From Rhodovulum sp. 12E13 (GTDB lineage Bacteria > Pseudomonadota > Alphaproteobacteria > Rhodobacterales > Rhodobacteraceae), in assembly GCF_003340565.1 (NCBI RefSeq), contig NZ_QPLK01000012.1, positions 59,119-123,118 on the forward strand: a stretch of DNA of 64,000 bases, given 5' to 3'. Position 1 is the first letter of the stretch. The number at the start of each line of letters is the position of its first letter. This document shows, piece after piece, positions 44,677 through 57,698 of the stretch. The notes under the pieces are model-generated. The model saw nothing but the letters and a program-made list of their open reading frames with translations, had not been told where the DNA came from and did no database searches. The position numbers were made by a program, and so were the translations under genes.

Positions 44677-45975
44677 ATGCACCACTTCACCAGACTGGCG
44701 CTGGCGGGCGCGCTGGCGGCCGGAACGGCCGGCGCGGCCGTCGCGCAGGAGATCTACGCGCCGAACCTCAGCTACCGCACGGGGCCCTTCGCCTCGACCG
44801 GCATCCCGCTGATGGACGGGCAGGCCGATTACATGGCGCTGCTCAACGAGCGCGACGGCGGGATCGGCGGCGTGCCGATCAACTTCGACGAGTGCGAGAC
44901 GGGCTATTCCACCGAGAAGGGCGTGGAGTGCTACGAGCGCACCAAGGCCGACGCGGTGGTGACGCAACCCTGGTCGACCGGCATCACGCTGCAGGTGCTG
45001 CCCAAGACCAACCAGGACCAGATCCCGATCCTCGCGCCCGGCTACGGCTTCTCGCCGATGCAGGACGGGCGGGTGTTCCAGTGGGCGTTCAACCCGCCGG
45101 CCTCCTACTGGGAGGGGCATTCGATGATCGCTCAGGAGATCGCGGGCGGCGATCTCTCGACCCTATCGGGCAAGACCATCGCGTATCTCCATCTCGACCA
45201 CCCGTTCGGCAAGGAGCCGCTGCCGCTCTGGGAGGACATGGCCGAGAACAACGGCTTCGAGGTGCTGCCGATCCCGGTGGGCCTGAGCCAGATGCAGGAC
45301 CAGTCGTCGCAATGGCTGCAGATCCGCCGCGAGCGGCCCGACTTCGTGGTGATGCAGGGCTGGGGCGCGATGAATGCCGCCGCGCTGCAGGAAGCCGCCA
45401 AGACGCGCTACCCGATGGACCAGTTCGTGGGCATCTGGTGGGCGGGGCAGGATGCCGACCTCGCGCTGCTGGGCGAGGAGGGGGCGGGCTACCGCTCGAT
45501 CTCGTGGTCGATGCCGCAGCCGGATGCCCCGATCATGGCCGAGCTCGAGGAGCACGTCTATTCCAAGGGCCTCAGCGACGCCGAGAACACGAGCGGCGTG
45601 TTCTACCAGCGGGGCCTCGTGATCTCGATGATCCTCGCCGAAGGCATCCGCACCGCGCAGGAGATCCACGGTGTTGCCGAGATCGACGGGCCGATGCTGC
45701 GCGACGGGCTGGAGAACCTCGAGATCACCGAGGAGCGTCTGGCCGAACTGGGCATGACCGGCATGGTACCGCCCTTCTCGACTTCCTGCGCCAACCACAC
45801 CGGCAGCGCGGGCGGCTGGATGCTGCGCTGGGACGGCGAGAAGTTCGTGCAGGACAGCGACCTGCTCTCGGCCGACCAGGAACTGATCGCGCCGCTCGTC
45901 GAGGCCCGCGCGATGGACTACGCCGAGGAGAACGCGCCCTGGCCGATGAACGAGGATTGCCAGCCTGAAAGCTGA
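44677..45975 (+). CDS. ABC transporter substrate-binding protein (HAAT family)
   Basis: 432 residues. A signal peptide ends near AVA-Q (residues 23/24). A type I periplasmic binding fold follows (FASTGIPLMDGQADYMALLN, ETGYSTEKGVECYERTKAD, TIAYLHLDHPFGKEP, PDFVVMQGWGAMNAAAL). It is longer than LivJ/LivK, as in importers of non-amino-acid ligands found beside acyl-CoA ligases. It would bind the imported carboxylate or amide in the periplasm; ligand unknown. Confidence 0.93.
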   Translation: MHHFTRLALAGALAAGTAGAAVAQEIYAPNLSYRTGPFASTGIPLMDGQADYMALLNERDGGIGGVPINFDECETGYSTEKGVECYERTKADAVVTQPWSTGITLQVLPKTNQDQIPILAPGYGFSPMQDGRVFQWAFNPPASYWEGHSMIAQEIAGGDLSTLSGKTIAYLHLDHPFGKEPLPLWEDMAENNGFEVLPIPVGLSQMQDQSSQWLQIRRERPDFVVMQGWGAMNAAALQEAAKTRYPMDQFVGIWWAGQDADLALLGEEGAGYRSISWSMPQPDAPIMAELEEHVYSKGLSDAENTSGVFYQRGLVISMILAEGIRTAQEIHGVAEIDGPMLRDGLENLEITEERLAELGMTGMVPPFSTSCANHTGSAGGWMLRWDGEKFVQDSDLLSADQELIAPLVEARAMDYAEENAPWPMNEDCQPES

Positions 45976-46019
45976 GCGCGCCTGCCCGGCGGCGGCACGG
46001 GCGTCGCCGCCGGAGTTTC

Positions 46020-46042
46020 GAGTATTTTTGCCAAGATGATGG
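46020..46042 (-). repeat. intergenic repeat, inverted copy of 42011-42033
   Basis: Read on the minus strand it matches 42011-42033 at 21 of 23 bases, differing only in the two middle bases. It lies between the binding-protein and LivF-like genes. Confidence 0.75.
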
Positions 46043-46124
46043 GGCGGGCCGCGCCTCGCCCTGACCGGGGCAGGCGGTTCGAACGAAGGCCGAGGGCCCG
46101 GGCGGCCGCGACGGAGGAGCGAGG

Positions 46125-46985
46125 ATGCTGGACACCGAGCCCGCCCATATCGGGGCGGAGGCGCCGGAAGAGGTGCTGGGCACCGAGGTGCTGCTGGACG
46201 TCAACAACATCGAGGTGATCTACAACCACGTGATCCTCGTGCTGAAGGGCGTGTCCCTGCACGTGCCCAAGGGCGGCATCATCGCGCTGCTCGGCGGCAA
46301 CGGCGCGGGCAAGACGACCACCCTCAAGGCGATCTCGAACCTGCTCCACTCCGAGCGGGGCGAGGTGACCAAGGGCACCATCCGCTACCAGGGTGAAAAC
46401 GTCGCCCACATGGACCCATCTGCGCTGGTGCGGCGCGGGGTGATCCAGGTGATGGAGGGGCGCCATTGCTTTGCGCACCTGACGATCGAGGAGAACCTTC
46501 TGACCGGCGCCTATACTCGCGGCGACGGTACGGGGGCGATCGAGGCCGATCTGGAGATGGTCTATTCCTACTTTCCCCGGCTGAAGGAGCGGCGGCGGTC
46601 TCAGGCCGGCTATACCTCTGGCGGCGAGCAGCAGATGTGCGCCATCGGGCGCGCGCTGATGAGCCGCCCTGAGACGGTGCTCCTCGACGAGCCGTCGATG
46701 GGGCTGGCGCCCCAACTCGTCGAGCAGATCTTCGAGATCGTGAAGTCGGTGAACGAGAACGAGGGCGTCTCCTTCCTGCTGGCCGAGCAGAACACCAACG
46801 TCGCCCTGCGCTACGCCCATTACGGCTACATCCTCGAGTCGGGCCGCGTGGTGATGGACGGCGAGGCGAAGGCGCTGCGCGAGAACCCCGACGTGAAGGA
46901 ATTCTACCTCGGCATGTCCGACCAGGGGCGGCGCAGCTACCGCGAAGTCCGCTCCTACCGGCGTCGGAAGCGCTGGCTGAGCTGA
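46125..46985 (+). CDS. branched-chain-type ABC transporter ATPase (LivF-like)
   Basis: 286 residues. Walker A GGNGAGKTTT, signature YTSGGEQQMCAIGRAL and Walker B VLLDEPSMGLAP are intact. The N-terminus is about 25 residues longer than LivF and the C-terminus ends in a basic tail (YREVRSYRRRKRW), both seen in transporters next to CoA ligases. It completes the importer with the LivG-like ATPase. GAGGAGCGAGG precedes the ATG. The thpR gene follows after four bases. Confidence 0.95.
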   Translation: MLDTEPAHIGAEAPEEVLGTEVLLDVNNIEVIYNHVILVLKGVSLHVPKGGIIALLGGNGAGKTTTLKAISNLLHSERGEVTKGTIRYQGENVAHMDPSALVRRGVIQVMEGRHCFAHLTIEENLLTGAYTRGDGTGAIEADLEMVYSYFPRLKERRRSQAGYTSGGEQQMCAIGRALMSRPETVLLDEPSMGLAPQLVEQIFEIVKSVNENEGVSFLLAEQNTNVALRYAHYGYILESGRVVMDGEAKALRENPDVKEFYLGMSDQGRRSYREVRSYRRRKRWLS

Positions 46986-46989
46986 GGCG

Positions 46990-47529
46990 GTGCGTCTCTT
47001 CCTCGGCCTGCCGGTGCCCGAGGCGCTGATCCCGCCGCTTCTGTCGGTGCAGGAGGCGGTGCCGCTCGGCCGGGCGGTCGACGAGGACAACCTGCACCTG
47101 ACGCTGGTCTTCCTGGGCGAGGTGAGCGAGGCGGCGGCGGAGGAGTTGCACGAGGCGCTCGACGGGCGGCGGCTGCCGCGCCCGGTACTCGCCTTTGACG
47201 GGCTTTCCACCTATGGCGGCGACCGGGCCAGGCTGCTCGCGGTCGAGATTCGCCCCGACCCGGCGCTGAACGAGTTGCAGGCGACCTGCGCACGGGCGGC
47301 GCGGGCGGCGGGCCTCGCGCTCGAGCGGCGGCGGTTCAGGCCGCATGTCACGCTGATCCGCTTCGGCGCGGGCCTGTCGCCGCGCCGCCAGCCCGAGCTC
47401 GACGGGGCGCTGACGCATGTCGGCACGCCCGTCGGGTCGGCCCAGGCACAACGGCTGGTGCTCTACCGGTCGCATCTGGGCGAGGGCGGCGCGGATTACG
47501 AAGAGCTCGCGGCCTATCCACTGCTCTGA
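46990..47529 (+). CDS. thpR: RNA 2',3'-cyclic phosphodiesterase ThpR
   Basis: 179 residues, GTG start. The two HxTx motifs of 2H phosphoesterases are present: HLTL at residues 36-39 and HVTL at 119-122. ThpR-type enzymes open 2',3'-cyclic phosphates on RNA to 2'-phosphates. It sits four bases after the LivF-like gene, so it is read from the same mRNA, though a functional link to transport is unlikely. Confidence 0.93.
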   Translation: MRLFLGLPVPEALIPPLLSVQEAVPLGRAVDEDNLHLTLVFLGEVSEAAAEELHEALDGRRLPRPVLAFDGLSTYGGDRARLLAVEIRPDPALNELQATCARAARAAGLALERRRFRPHVTLIRFGAGLSPRRQPELDGALTHVGTPVGSAQAQRLVLYRSHLGEGGADYEELAAYPLL

Positions 47530-47578
47530 TCGGAACCGGGGCGCGCCCGACAGGTTCTACCGCCGAGGAGGATGCGTC

Positions 47579-48223
47579 ATGGGCGACACTCTGATCGACG
47601 TGCTGATCGAGGAGCAGGGCGTGCTCTATTCCGAGGACATGGGGGCGGAGCCGGGGCGCGACACGCCGCAGGAACTGTTCCACTGGCTGGTGGGTGCGAT
47701 CATGCTCTCGGCGCGTATCTCGGCTGCCAACGCGGTGCGGGCCGCGCGTGCGCTGCGCGCGGCGGGGCTGCACAAGATCGACGCCATCGAGGAGACCGAC
47801 CGGGCCGAACTTGTGCGCATGCTCAACGAGAACGGCTATGCGCGTTACGACGAGTCGACCGCCGACTACATCCGCGACACGGCCGCCTGGGTGCGGGAAG
47901 AGTACGGCGGCGACCTGCGCCGGCTGCGCGATGAAGGCGGCGATGCGGACGCCGTCTTGAAACGGCTCCAGGGCGCCAAGGGCCTCGGGCCCCTCGGGGC
48001 GCGCATCTTCGCCCGCGAGGCGCAACTTGCGTGGGACGTCTTCTACCCCACGGTCGATGGCCCGGCGGTGGATCAGGCGCGCCGTTTCGGCCTGCCGGAA
48101 GACGCGCAGGCGCTGGCCGGGAAGGCGGGCAGCCGCGAGCGCTTCGTGCGGCTTTGCGCGGCGCTGACGCGGGTGGCGCTCGACGGCCCGACCAGGGCCG
48201 TGGAGCGCACAGCCGGCGGGTGA
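47579..48223 (+). CDS. helix-hairpin-helix DNA glycosylase-like protein (degenerate Nth/MutY type)
   Basis: 214 residues. The HhH-GPD layout is visible: WLVGAIMLSARISAANAVRAAR near residue 40, the hairpin GAKGLGPLGARIF near 130, and TVDGPAVDQARRFGL, which keeps the catalytic-type Asp. The Lys of bifunctional Nth (in GVGRKTA) and the C-terminal iron-sulfur cysteines are absent. It may be a monofunctional glycosylase or a DNA-binding relic. GAGGAGG lies before the ATG. Confidence 0.75.
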   Translation: MGDTLIDVLIEEQGVLYSEDMGAEPGRDTPQELFHWLVGAIMLSARISAANAVRAARALRAAGLHKIDAIEETDRAELVRMLNENGYARYDESTADYIRDTAAWVREEYGGDLRRLRDEGGDADAVLKRLQGAKGLGPLGARIFAREAQLAWDVFYPTVDGPAVDQARRFGLPEDAQALAGKAGSRERFVRLCAALTRVALDGPTRAVERTAGG

Positions 48224-48256
48224 CACCTGCCCGGCGCTCCCCGTCCTCTCCTCGCG

Positions 48257-48287
48257 GGCTTCTTTCTGTTCCAAATACGCACTGCCC
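48257..48287 (+). repeat. dispersed intergenic repeat, copy 2
   Basis: 28 of 31 bases equal the copy at 31150-31180. It sits in the 105-base gap between the glycosylase-like gene and the convergent RTX gene. Confidence 0.75.
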
Positions 48288-48328
48288 GACGCCGCGGCGC
48301 GCGAGCCGTCGGGGCGAGGCGCGGCATG

Positions 48329-50191
48329 TCACATCCAGAAATCGAGCGCATTTGCCGAGAGATGCGGGATGGCGGGCATGTTGTCGGCCGCCGGCCCGCC
48401 CCCTGCTGTGAACACATAGACGTCGCCGCCCTCGCCGCCGTCGAGCGTGTCGCGGCCCGCACCGCCCCACAGCGTATCGTTGCCCGCTCCGCCGAGGAGC
48501 AGGTCATTGCCCGCGCCACCCACGAGGAAGTCGGCGCCCGTCCATCCATCGAGCCGGTCGTTGCCGGCACTGCCGAAGAGGCCGTCTTCGCCGTCGCCGC
48601 CTTCCAGCGTGTCGTTGCCGGCCCCGCCCTCGAGCGTGTCGTGGCCCTTGCGCCCCTGCACGAGATCATTCCCCGCACCGCCCGAGACCGCGTCACGCCC
48701 CGCACCGCCCTTGAGCACGTCGTCGCCGCCGCGCCCTTCGAGCCGGTTGCCGAAATCGGAGGCAACGATCAGGTCAGAGAAATCGCTGCCGGTCAGCGCG
48801 TGCTGGAACGCCCCGGCCGCGCCGCTCCCCGGCCCGGCGGGCAGGAGACTATCGTAGAAGGTGGCGCGCACCACTTCGTAAGGGGCCAGATCGAAGGTCA
48901 GACGCGCCCAGTCGGGGCTGACATCGGCACGCACTTCCACTTCGGGGTCCGCCTTCCAGTCGCCGGGCGCGCCCGTTGTGCCGAGCGTCGTCTTCCACCA
49001 GACCTTGCCCTGCAGGCCCAGATCGGCGCGGTCGAGCGTGTAGCTCTGGGCCGTGTCGGAGCGGGAGGCGATGTAGACATGGGTTGCCCCCTGCCCCTGG
49101 TAGACCCAGGCGGCGCCGCCCTCCCACAGGGTGCGGTGGGTGAGCTGGGTGCCGACCGTCACCTCGGACAGCAGGCGGAACGCCTCGCCGGCGATGGTCA
49201 GCTCCGACTGGCCCTCGTCGCCCGACAGGTTCGTGCGGTTGTTCTGCTGGATCGGCCAGACATGGGCGGCGTCGACCCCGCGCAGCATCATCTCGGAGAA
49301 CATGAACCAGATCGCGCTCGCCTGCTTGAGGCCGAGCTCTGTCGATTGCTGGTTGTTCACGTTCCACTCGGTGACGTGGAAATCGATGTCCTTGAGTCGC
49401 GGGTCGGCCGCCCAGGTGTCGAGCCGGTCGAAGTAGTAGCCGTGGGTGCCGATCTCGGCCCAGTCGCCGCGGGTGTAGTAATGCACCACCACGGCGTCGA
49501 TGGCGGCGGCGGCCTCGAGCGTGAGCCAGTCGATCAGTTGCCGGTTCTGGATGTGGCCGGGCGTGGTGGAGTAGCGCCCGTACTGCCCGATCTGGATCGA
49601 GATGTCGGGCTCGTCCCATCCCGCGCCGAGCCCCTCGCGCGCGCGGTGGTCGTCGATGGCGCTCTGCGCCGCGTCGGCGATGACGTTGGCGATCCGCGAA
49701 TACTCGACATGGTTCAGCTCGGCACCCAGCCAGTATTCGTTGCCGATCTCGATCGTATCTATCCGGGCGGCCCCGTAATCACCCTGCAGGACGTCGGTGA
49801 TGTAACCATGGACATCACCCCAGGCGCCGTCACGCGGGCGCCGGTCGCCCATCGGGCCGCCGGCCATGAGCGAGCCGGTGGGCACGACGAGGTTGACCCC
49901 GACGCCCTCCTGCCCCGCCCAGGTCAGGAACTCGGTGAGCGGCATCACCTCGCGCCAGGCATTGCGGTCCTTCGCCCAGACGGTCGAGGCGTCGGGGTCG
50001 GCAATGTCGAAGTACCATTCGGTGATCGACCCGCCCGGGTAGCGCAGATGCTCGATGCCCAGCGCGCGCATCGAGTCGTCGAATGTGCCGTTCGGGCCGA
50101 CGCGATCGCGGTCGTAGAGCATGTTGGTGCCGAACATCTCCGAGCGCACCGGCGCGGTGCTGACGGCAGACCCCGCCCACTGAATTGCCAT
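48329..50191 (-). CDS. secreted glycoside hydrolase-like protein with RTX repeats
   Basis: 620 residues, no N-terminal signal peptide. Residues 1-400 resemble a clan GH-A retaining glycosidase: Asn151-Glu152 in EIGNEYW fits the acid/base and Glu275 in VTEWN fits the nucleophile. A beta-rich domain follows, then about a dozen calcium-binding GGxGxDxL nonapeptides (about 475-600), which mark type I secretion. No type I secretion genes are in the window. Substrate is unknown; related folds act on plant or algal polysaccharides. GGAGGGGG precedes the ATG at 50191. Confidence 0.85.
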   Translation of the reverse strand: MAIQWAGSAVSTAPVRSEMFGTNMLYDRDRVGPNGTFDDSMRALGIEHLRYPGGSITEWYFDIADPDASTVWAKDRNAWREVMPLTEFLTWAGQEGVGVNLVVPTGSLMAGGPMGDRRPRDGAWGDVHGYITDVLQGDYGAARIDTIEIGNEYWLGAELNHVEYSRIANVIADAAQSAIDDHRAREGLGAGWDEPDISIQIGQYGRYSTTPGHIQNRQLIDWLTLEAAAAIDAVVVHYYTRGDWAEIGTHGYYFDRLDTWAADPRLKDIDFHVTEWNVNNQQSTELGLKQASAIWFMFSEMMLRGVDAAHVWPIQQNNRTNLSGDEGQSELTIAGEAFRLLSEVTVGTQLTHRTLWEGGAAWVYQGQGATHVYIASRSDTAQSYTLDRADLGLQGKVWWKTTLGTTGAPGDWKADPEVEVRADVSPDWARLTFDLAPYEVVRATFYDSLLPAGPGSGAAGAFQHALTGSDFSDLIVASDFGNRLEGRGGDDVLKGGAGRDAVSGGAGNDLVQGRKGHDTLEGGAGNDTLEGGDGEDGLFGSAGNDRLDGWTGADFLVGGAGNDLLLGGAGNDTLWGGAGRDTLDGGEGGDVYVFTAGGGPAADNMPAIPHLSANALDFWM

Positions 50192-50535
50192 GACGCCCCC
50201 TCCATTCGGCTCCACGAAGCGGGGGAGGGGTCGCCCGCACACGAGGCGCGGGACGGGCGCGGCTCGTGGCGAGATCGGGGAGGTTCCGGAGGGTTTTCGG
50301 CGAATGCTGGCTGACGGCCGGCGGGCCTCGCCGGCGAGTCGGCCTGACCGGGGGAGGGGCCTCGTGCCGAAGGGCGGGTCCGTGGCGCCGGCCCCGATGG
50401 CGGCGGGGCCGAAGGCCGCGTCAGCGCGGGGCGCGCTCCTCTGCGGGCACGGCCGGCCCTTGCCCGGCTGTCAGCGGCGCGGCGTCGCGCGGGTCGCCGA
50501 GGCGCGCGCGACGATGCGGGAGGCCGGGCCACGCC
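50192..50535. other. 344-base intergenic region upstream of the RTX glycosidase gene
   Basis: No supportable gene; very GC-rich. It should hold the promoter of the RTX gene and the end of the GST transcript. I see no clear operator. Confidence 0.3.
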
Positions 50536-51201
50536 TCAGAAATCGAGGTCAGCGTAATGCGCAGGCGGGGGAAAGCCGGGCACCTGGTCGGCGAGGATGC
50601 CGCGGAAGGCGGGGCGCGACTTGATCTTGGCATACCAGTCGCGGACGTTCTCGCTGCGGTGCCAGTCGACGTCGGAGATGTAGTCGAGCGCCGAGATGTG
50701 GGCTGCGGCGGCGAAATCGGCCAGCGTCGGCGCATCGCCGGCCAGCCACCGGCGCTGGTCGAGCAGCCAGTGCATGTAGTCGAGGTGATACTTGATCGCC
50801 TTGGCACCCGCCTTGACGGCCCGCGAGTCGGGAAAGCCCTCGCGCGTGATCTTCTTGTTCACCCGTTCGTAGAGCAGGTTGGCCGTCACCTCGCGGTGAA
50901 ACTTGTCGTCGAACCAGGCACAGAGCCGACGCACCTCGTAGCGGCCTTCGGGGCTCTCCGGCATCAGCGGTGGCTCGGGGTGCACCTCGTCGAGATATTC
51001 CACGATCGCCTGGCTCTCGGCCATCGCCCGCCCGTTCATCCGCAGCACCGGCACCTTGCCGGCGGGGTTGCGGCGCAGGAAGTCCGGGTCACGCTCCCAG
51101 TAGCGCTCCTCGACCAGTTCCACCTCGATGCGCTTTTCGGCCATCACCAGCCGCACCTTGCGGCAGAAGGGCGACAGGGGAACATGGTAGAGACGGGTCA
51201 T
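50536..51201 (-). CDS. glutathione S-transferase family protein
   Basis: 221 residues. A thioredoxin-like N-terminal domain starts MTRLYHVPLSPFCRKVRL, with Ser/Cys at the site where GSTs activate glutathione, followed by KVPVL and ESQAIVEYLDE, which bind glutathione. The C-terminal helical domain ends with WYAKIKSRPAFRGIL. It could conjugate or reduce electrophiles; substrate unknown. It lies downstream of mtgA on the same strand, 79 bases away. Confidence 0.9.
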   Translation of the reverse strand: MTRLYHVPLSPFCRKVRLVMAEKRIEVELVEERYWERDPDFLRRNPAGKVPVLRMNGRAMAESQAIVEYLDEVHPEPPLMPESPEGRYEVRRLCAWFDDKFHREVTANLLYERVNKKITREGFPDSRAVKAGAKAIKYHLDYMHWLLDQRRWLAGDAPTLADFAAAAHISALDYISDVDWHRSENVRDWYAKIKSRPAFRGILADQVPGFPPPAHYADLDF

Positions 51202-51280
51202 GTGCGCCGTGCCTCGCGGTGTGCCCGGCTGCGTGCCGGGCCGAAAGCCTTGCCTGTCATGCCGCGCCACCCCGACCATT

Positions 51281-52099
51281 TCAATCCTCGAAGCACGCCG
51301 CCCGCCCGTCGGCGGCGATCGTGGCCGCGCCGTCGCGGATCGAGGCGGCGCGGCTGCGCAGCCACGGCGAGGGGTTGGCCGCGTCGCGGGTCTTCGGCGC
51401 CGGCAGCACCGCCGCCAGCCGCGCGGCCTGCGTCGCGGTCAGCTCTGCCGCCGGGACGCCGAACCAGTGGCGCGCGGCGGCCTCGACGCCGAACACCCCC
51501 TCGCCGAACTCGGCCACGTTGAGATAGACCTCCAGGATGCGCCGCTTGGACCAGACGAGCTCCACCGCCGGCGTCATGACCGCCTCGATCGCCTTGCGCA
51601 GCCAGCTCCGCTCCTGCCACAGATAGACGTTCTTGACCGTCTGCTGGGGTATGGTCGAGGCCCCGCGCACCGCCCCGTCCTCGAGCGCGTCGCGGATCGC
51701 GTTCATGTCGAAGCCCCAGTGCAGGCAGAAATTGGCGTCCTCCGCCGCGACGGCCGAGCGCGCCATCACCGGGGCGATGCCCGCCATCGGCACCCACTCG
51801 CGCTCGACGCTGCCGAGCCGCCGCTGCTCGGCCCAGATCGTGTGGGTGATCGGCGGGTTGACGACTGCATAGAGCAGCACGGCAGTCGCGGCCCCGACCA
51901 GCGGCGCCAGCACCAGCCAGCGCAGCGCGCGCCTGATCCAGAGCGCGAGGCGCAGGAGCGGCCCGCGCTTCGGCGCCGTTTTCCTGCGGCCCTTCTTCGA
52001 TGCGGGCTCGCGCAGGGCGCTCGCCAGCCGGCCCTCCGCCGCCTCGCGCCGATCTGCGGTGGTGCCCGCCCGCCTGCTGCCCGATGCCTTCTTCGCCAC
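51281..52099 (-). CDS. mtgA: monofunctional biosynthetic peptidoglycan transglycosylase
   Basis: 272 residues, GTG start with AAGG upstream. A basic cytosolic N-terminus and one transmembrane helix (about 60-82) are followed by a GT51 domain: VAAEDANFCLHWGFD with the catalytic Glu, GASTIPQQTVKNVYLWQERS, KRRILEVYLNVAEFG. It polymerises lipid II glycan strands. The N-terminal tail of about 55 basic residues is longer than in E. coli MtgA. Confidence 0.95.
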   Translation of the reverse strand: MAKKASGSRRAGTTADRREAAEGRLASALREPASKKGRRKTAPKRGPLLRLALWIRRALRWLVLAPLVGAATAVLLYAVVNPPITHTIWAEQRRLGSVEREWVPMAGIAPVMARSAVAAEDANFCLHWGFDMNAIRDALEDGAVRGASTIPQQTVKNVYLWQERSWLRKAIEAVMTPAVELVWSKRRILEVYLNVAEFGEGVFGVEAAARHWFGVPAAELTATQAARLAAVLPAPKTRDAANPSPWLRSRAASIRDGAATIAADGRAACFED

Positions 52100-52108
52100 G
52101 CGCGCCTT

Positions 52109-52168
52109 CTAGCGTGTCACACAGATGGCGAACAGGCCGACCGGCCATGGTCGGCAACAGTCACTCAT
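52109..52168 (-). CDS. possible 19-residue leader peptide before mtgA
   Basis: A short ORF (MSDCCRPWPVGLFAICVTR) with GGGAG eight bases upstream of its ATG ends nine bases before the mtgA start. A CCGACC...GGTCGG palindrome lies inside it (52137-52154). Translation could affect mtgA expression, but the ORF may be chance. Confidence 0.25.
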   Translation of the reverse strand: MSDCCRPWPVGLFAICVTR

Positions 52169-52268
52169 CGTTTTTTCTCCCGGAAACAATGGCCTATCGG
52201 CTCTTATCCTTGTGCCGATGCGGAGGCCTATCAATGCACTGTAAGGGCGACCCCAAGGCCAAAGCGGC

Positions 52269-52973
52269 TCAATCGCCCGGAACGGGAAGGCGAAGTGCGA
52301 AGCTGTCGTGCTTATCGTACTGGTTGGTGAGGTACAGGAAGGTCGCCCCAGTGGCATGCACGAACTCATTGACGGCCTCGACCACCCCATAGCGCGCTGT
52401 CGGACTTACCCAACGAACATAATCGTGTCCTGCAATGATGCCGCCCGGTTTCACCACGCGGGTGCAGAGTTCAAGGTCACGTGCAACGGACACGTAGTCG
52501 TGCGCCCCGTCGATATAGACCCAGTCGACACTGTCGGCTTCCAGCGTCGGCAGCACCTCAGTCGAGTATCCACGATGCATTTGAACTCGCCCCAACGCGA
52601 TCTCGTCGCCCAAGGTTTTCTCGAGGCGCGCATGGCTGCTCTCCGAATAGGCAGGATTAGTCGTGTCGTCCCATGGATCGACGAGATGGAGCCTGTCAGG
52701 CGCGCAAACCTCGAGAATCTGCCTCGAGAAGGCTCCTTCGGCGACGCCGATCTCGCAGACCACTCCACCTTTCGGCATGCGACGTAGCAGTTGGTCACGG
52801 TCGGAAAGCAGCACCGCTCCGTCCAGGCTCGCCTGAGGCAGGTTCTGCTGGAATCTCTGCAACAGTGCATCGTGTACCCCCTCGCTACGGCGCATGCGGA
52901 CAAGCGATCGCAACGGGTCTTGGCGCAGGGCATCGACGATCAGCGCTACCTTGGATGGCGCGGAATGATCCAT
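52269..52973 (-). CDS. class I SAM-dependent methyltransferase (Methyltransf_24 type)
   Basis: 234 residues. Motif I VVCEIGVAEGAFSRQIL, then LHLVDPWDD, WVYIDGAHDYVSVARDLE and VKPGGIIAGHDY match the family that methylates sugars or small molecules. Target unknown. Hand counts of sample lines give about 58% GC against roughly 70% or more around it, with codons ending in A/T more often, so it looks acquired. The start at 52973 is preferred over one 13 codons upstream because GGGAG stands before it. Confidence 0.85.
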   Translation of the reverse strand: MDHSAPSKVALIVDALRQDPLRSLVRMRRSEGVHDALLQRFQQNLPQASLDGAVLLSDRDQLLRRMPKGGVVCEIGVAEGAFSRQILEVCAPDRLHLVDPWDDTTNPAYSESSHARLEKTLGDEIALGRVQMHRGYSTEVLPTLEADSVDWVYIDGAHDYVSVARDLELCTRVVKPGGIIAGHDYVRWVSPTARYGVVEAVNEFVHATGATFLYLTNQYDKHDSFALRLPVPGD

Positions 52974-53025
52974 GAATTTCTCCCTATGTATGGCCCCGAA
53001 AACGCAAGGCATTGGCCAGACAGCG

Positions 53026-57564
<4,539 letters not shown>

Positions 57565-57698
57565 CGGCTGTCTCCTTCCATGGAGGGCTCGGTCGTCGCC
57601 TCTGTCTCGTCGGTGCCGCCGCGCGGGCGGTCAGGCCACGGCGGCGGCGGGGTTTTCGGGCCGCCGCCCGTCGTCATGGTCGCACGCTGCGTGGGCCG

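Noticed and set aside
48400..48760. Regular repeats that could suggest a CRISPR-like array
   Set aside because: They encode the RTX nonapeptides of the glycosidase gene; spacing is 27 bases and the frame is open throughout.
50190..50624. 144-codon plus-strand frame upstream of the RTX gene
   Set aside because: Arg/Gly-rich, no ribosome site of note and partly antisense to the GST gene.
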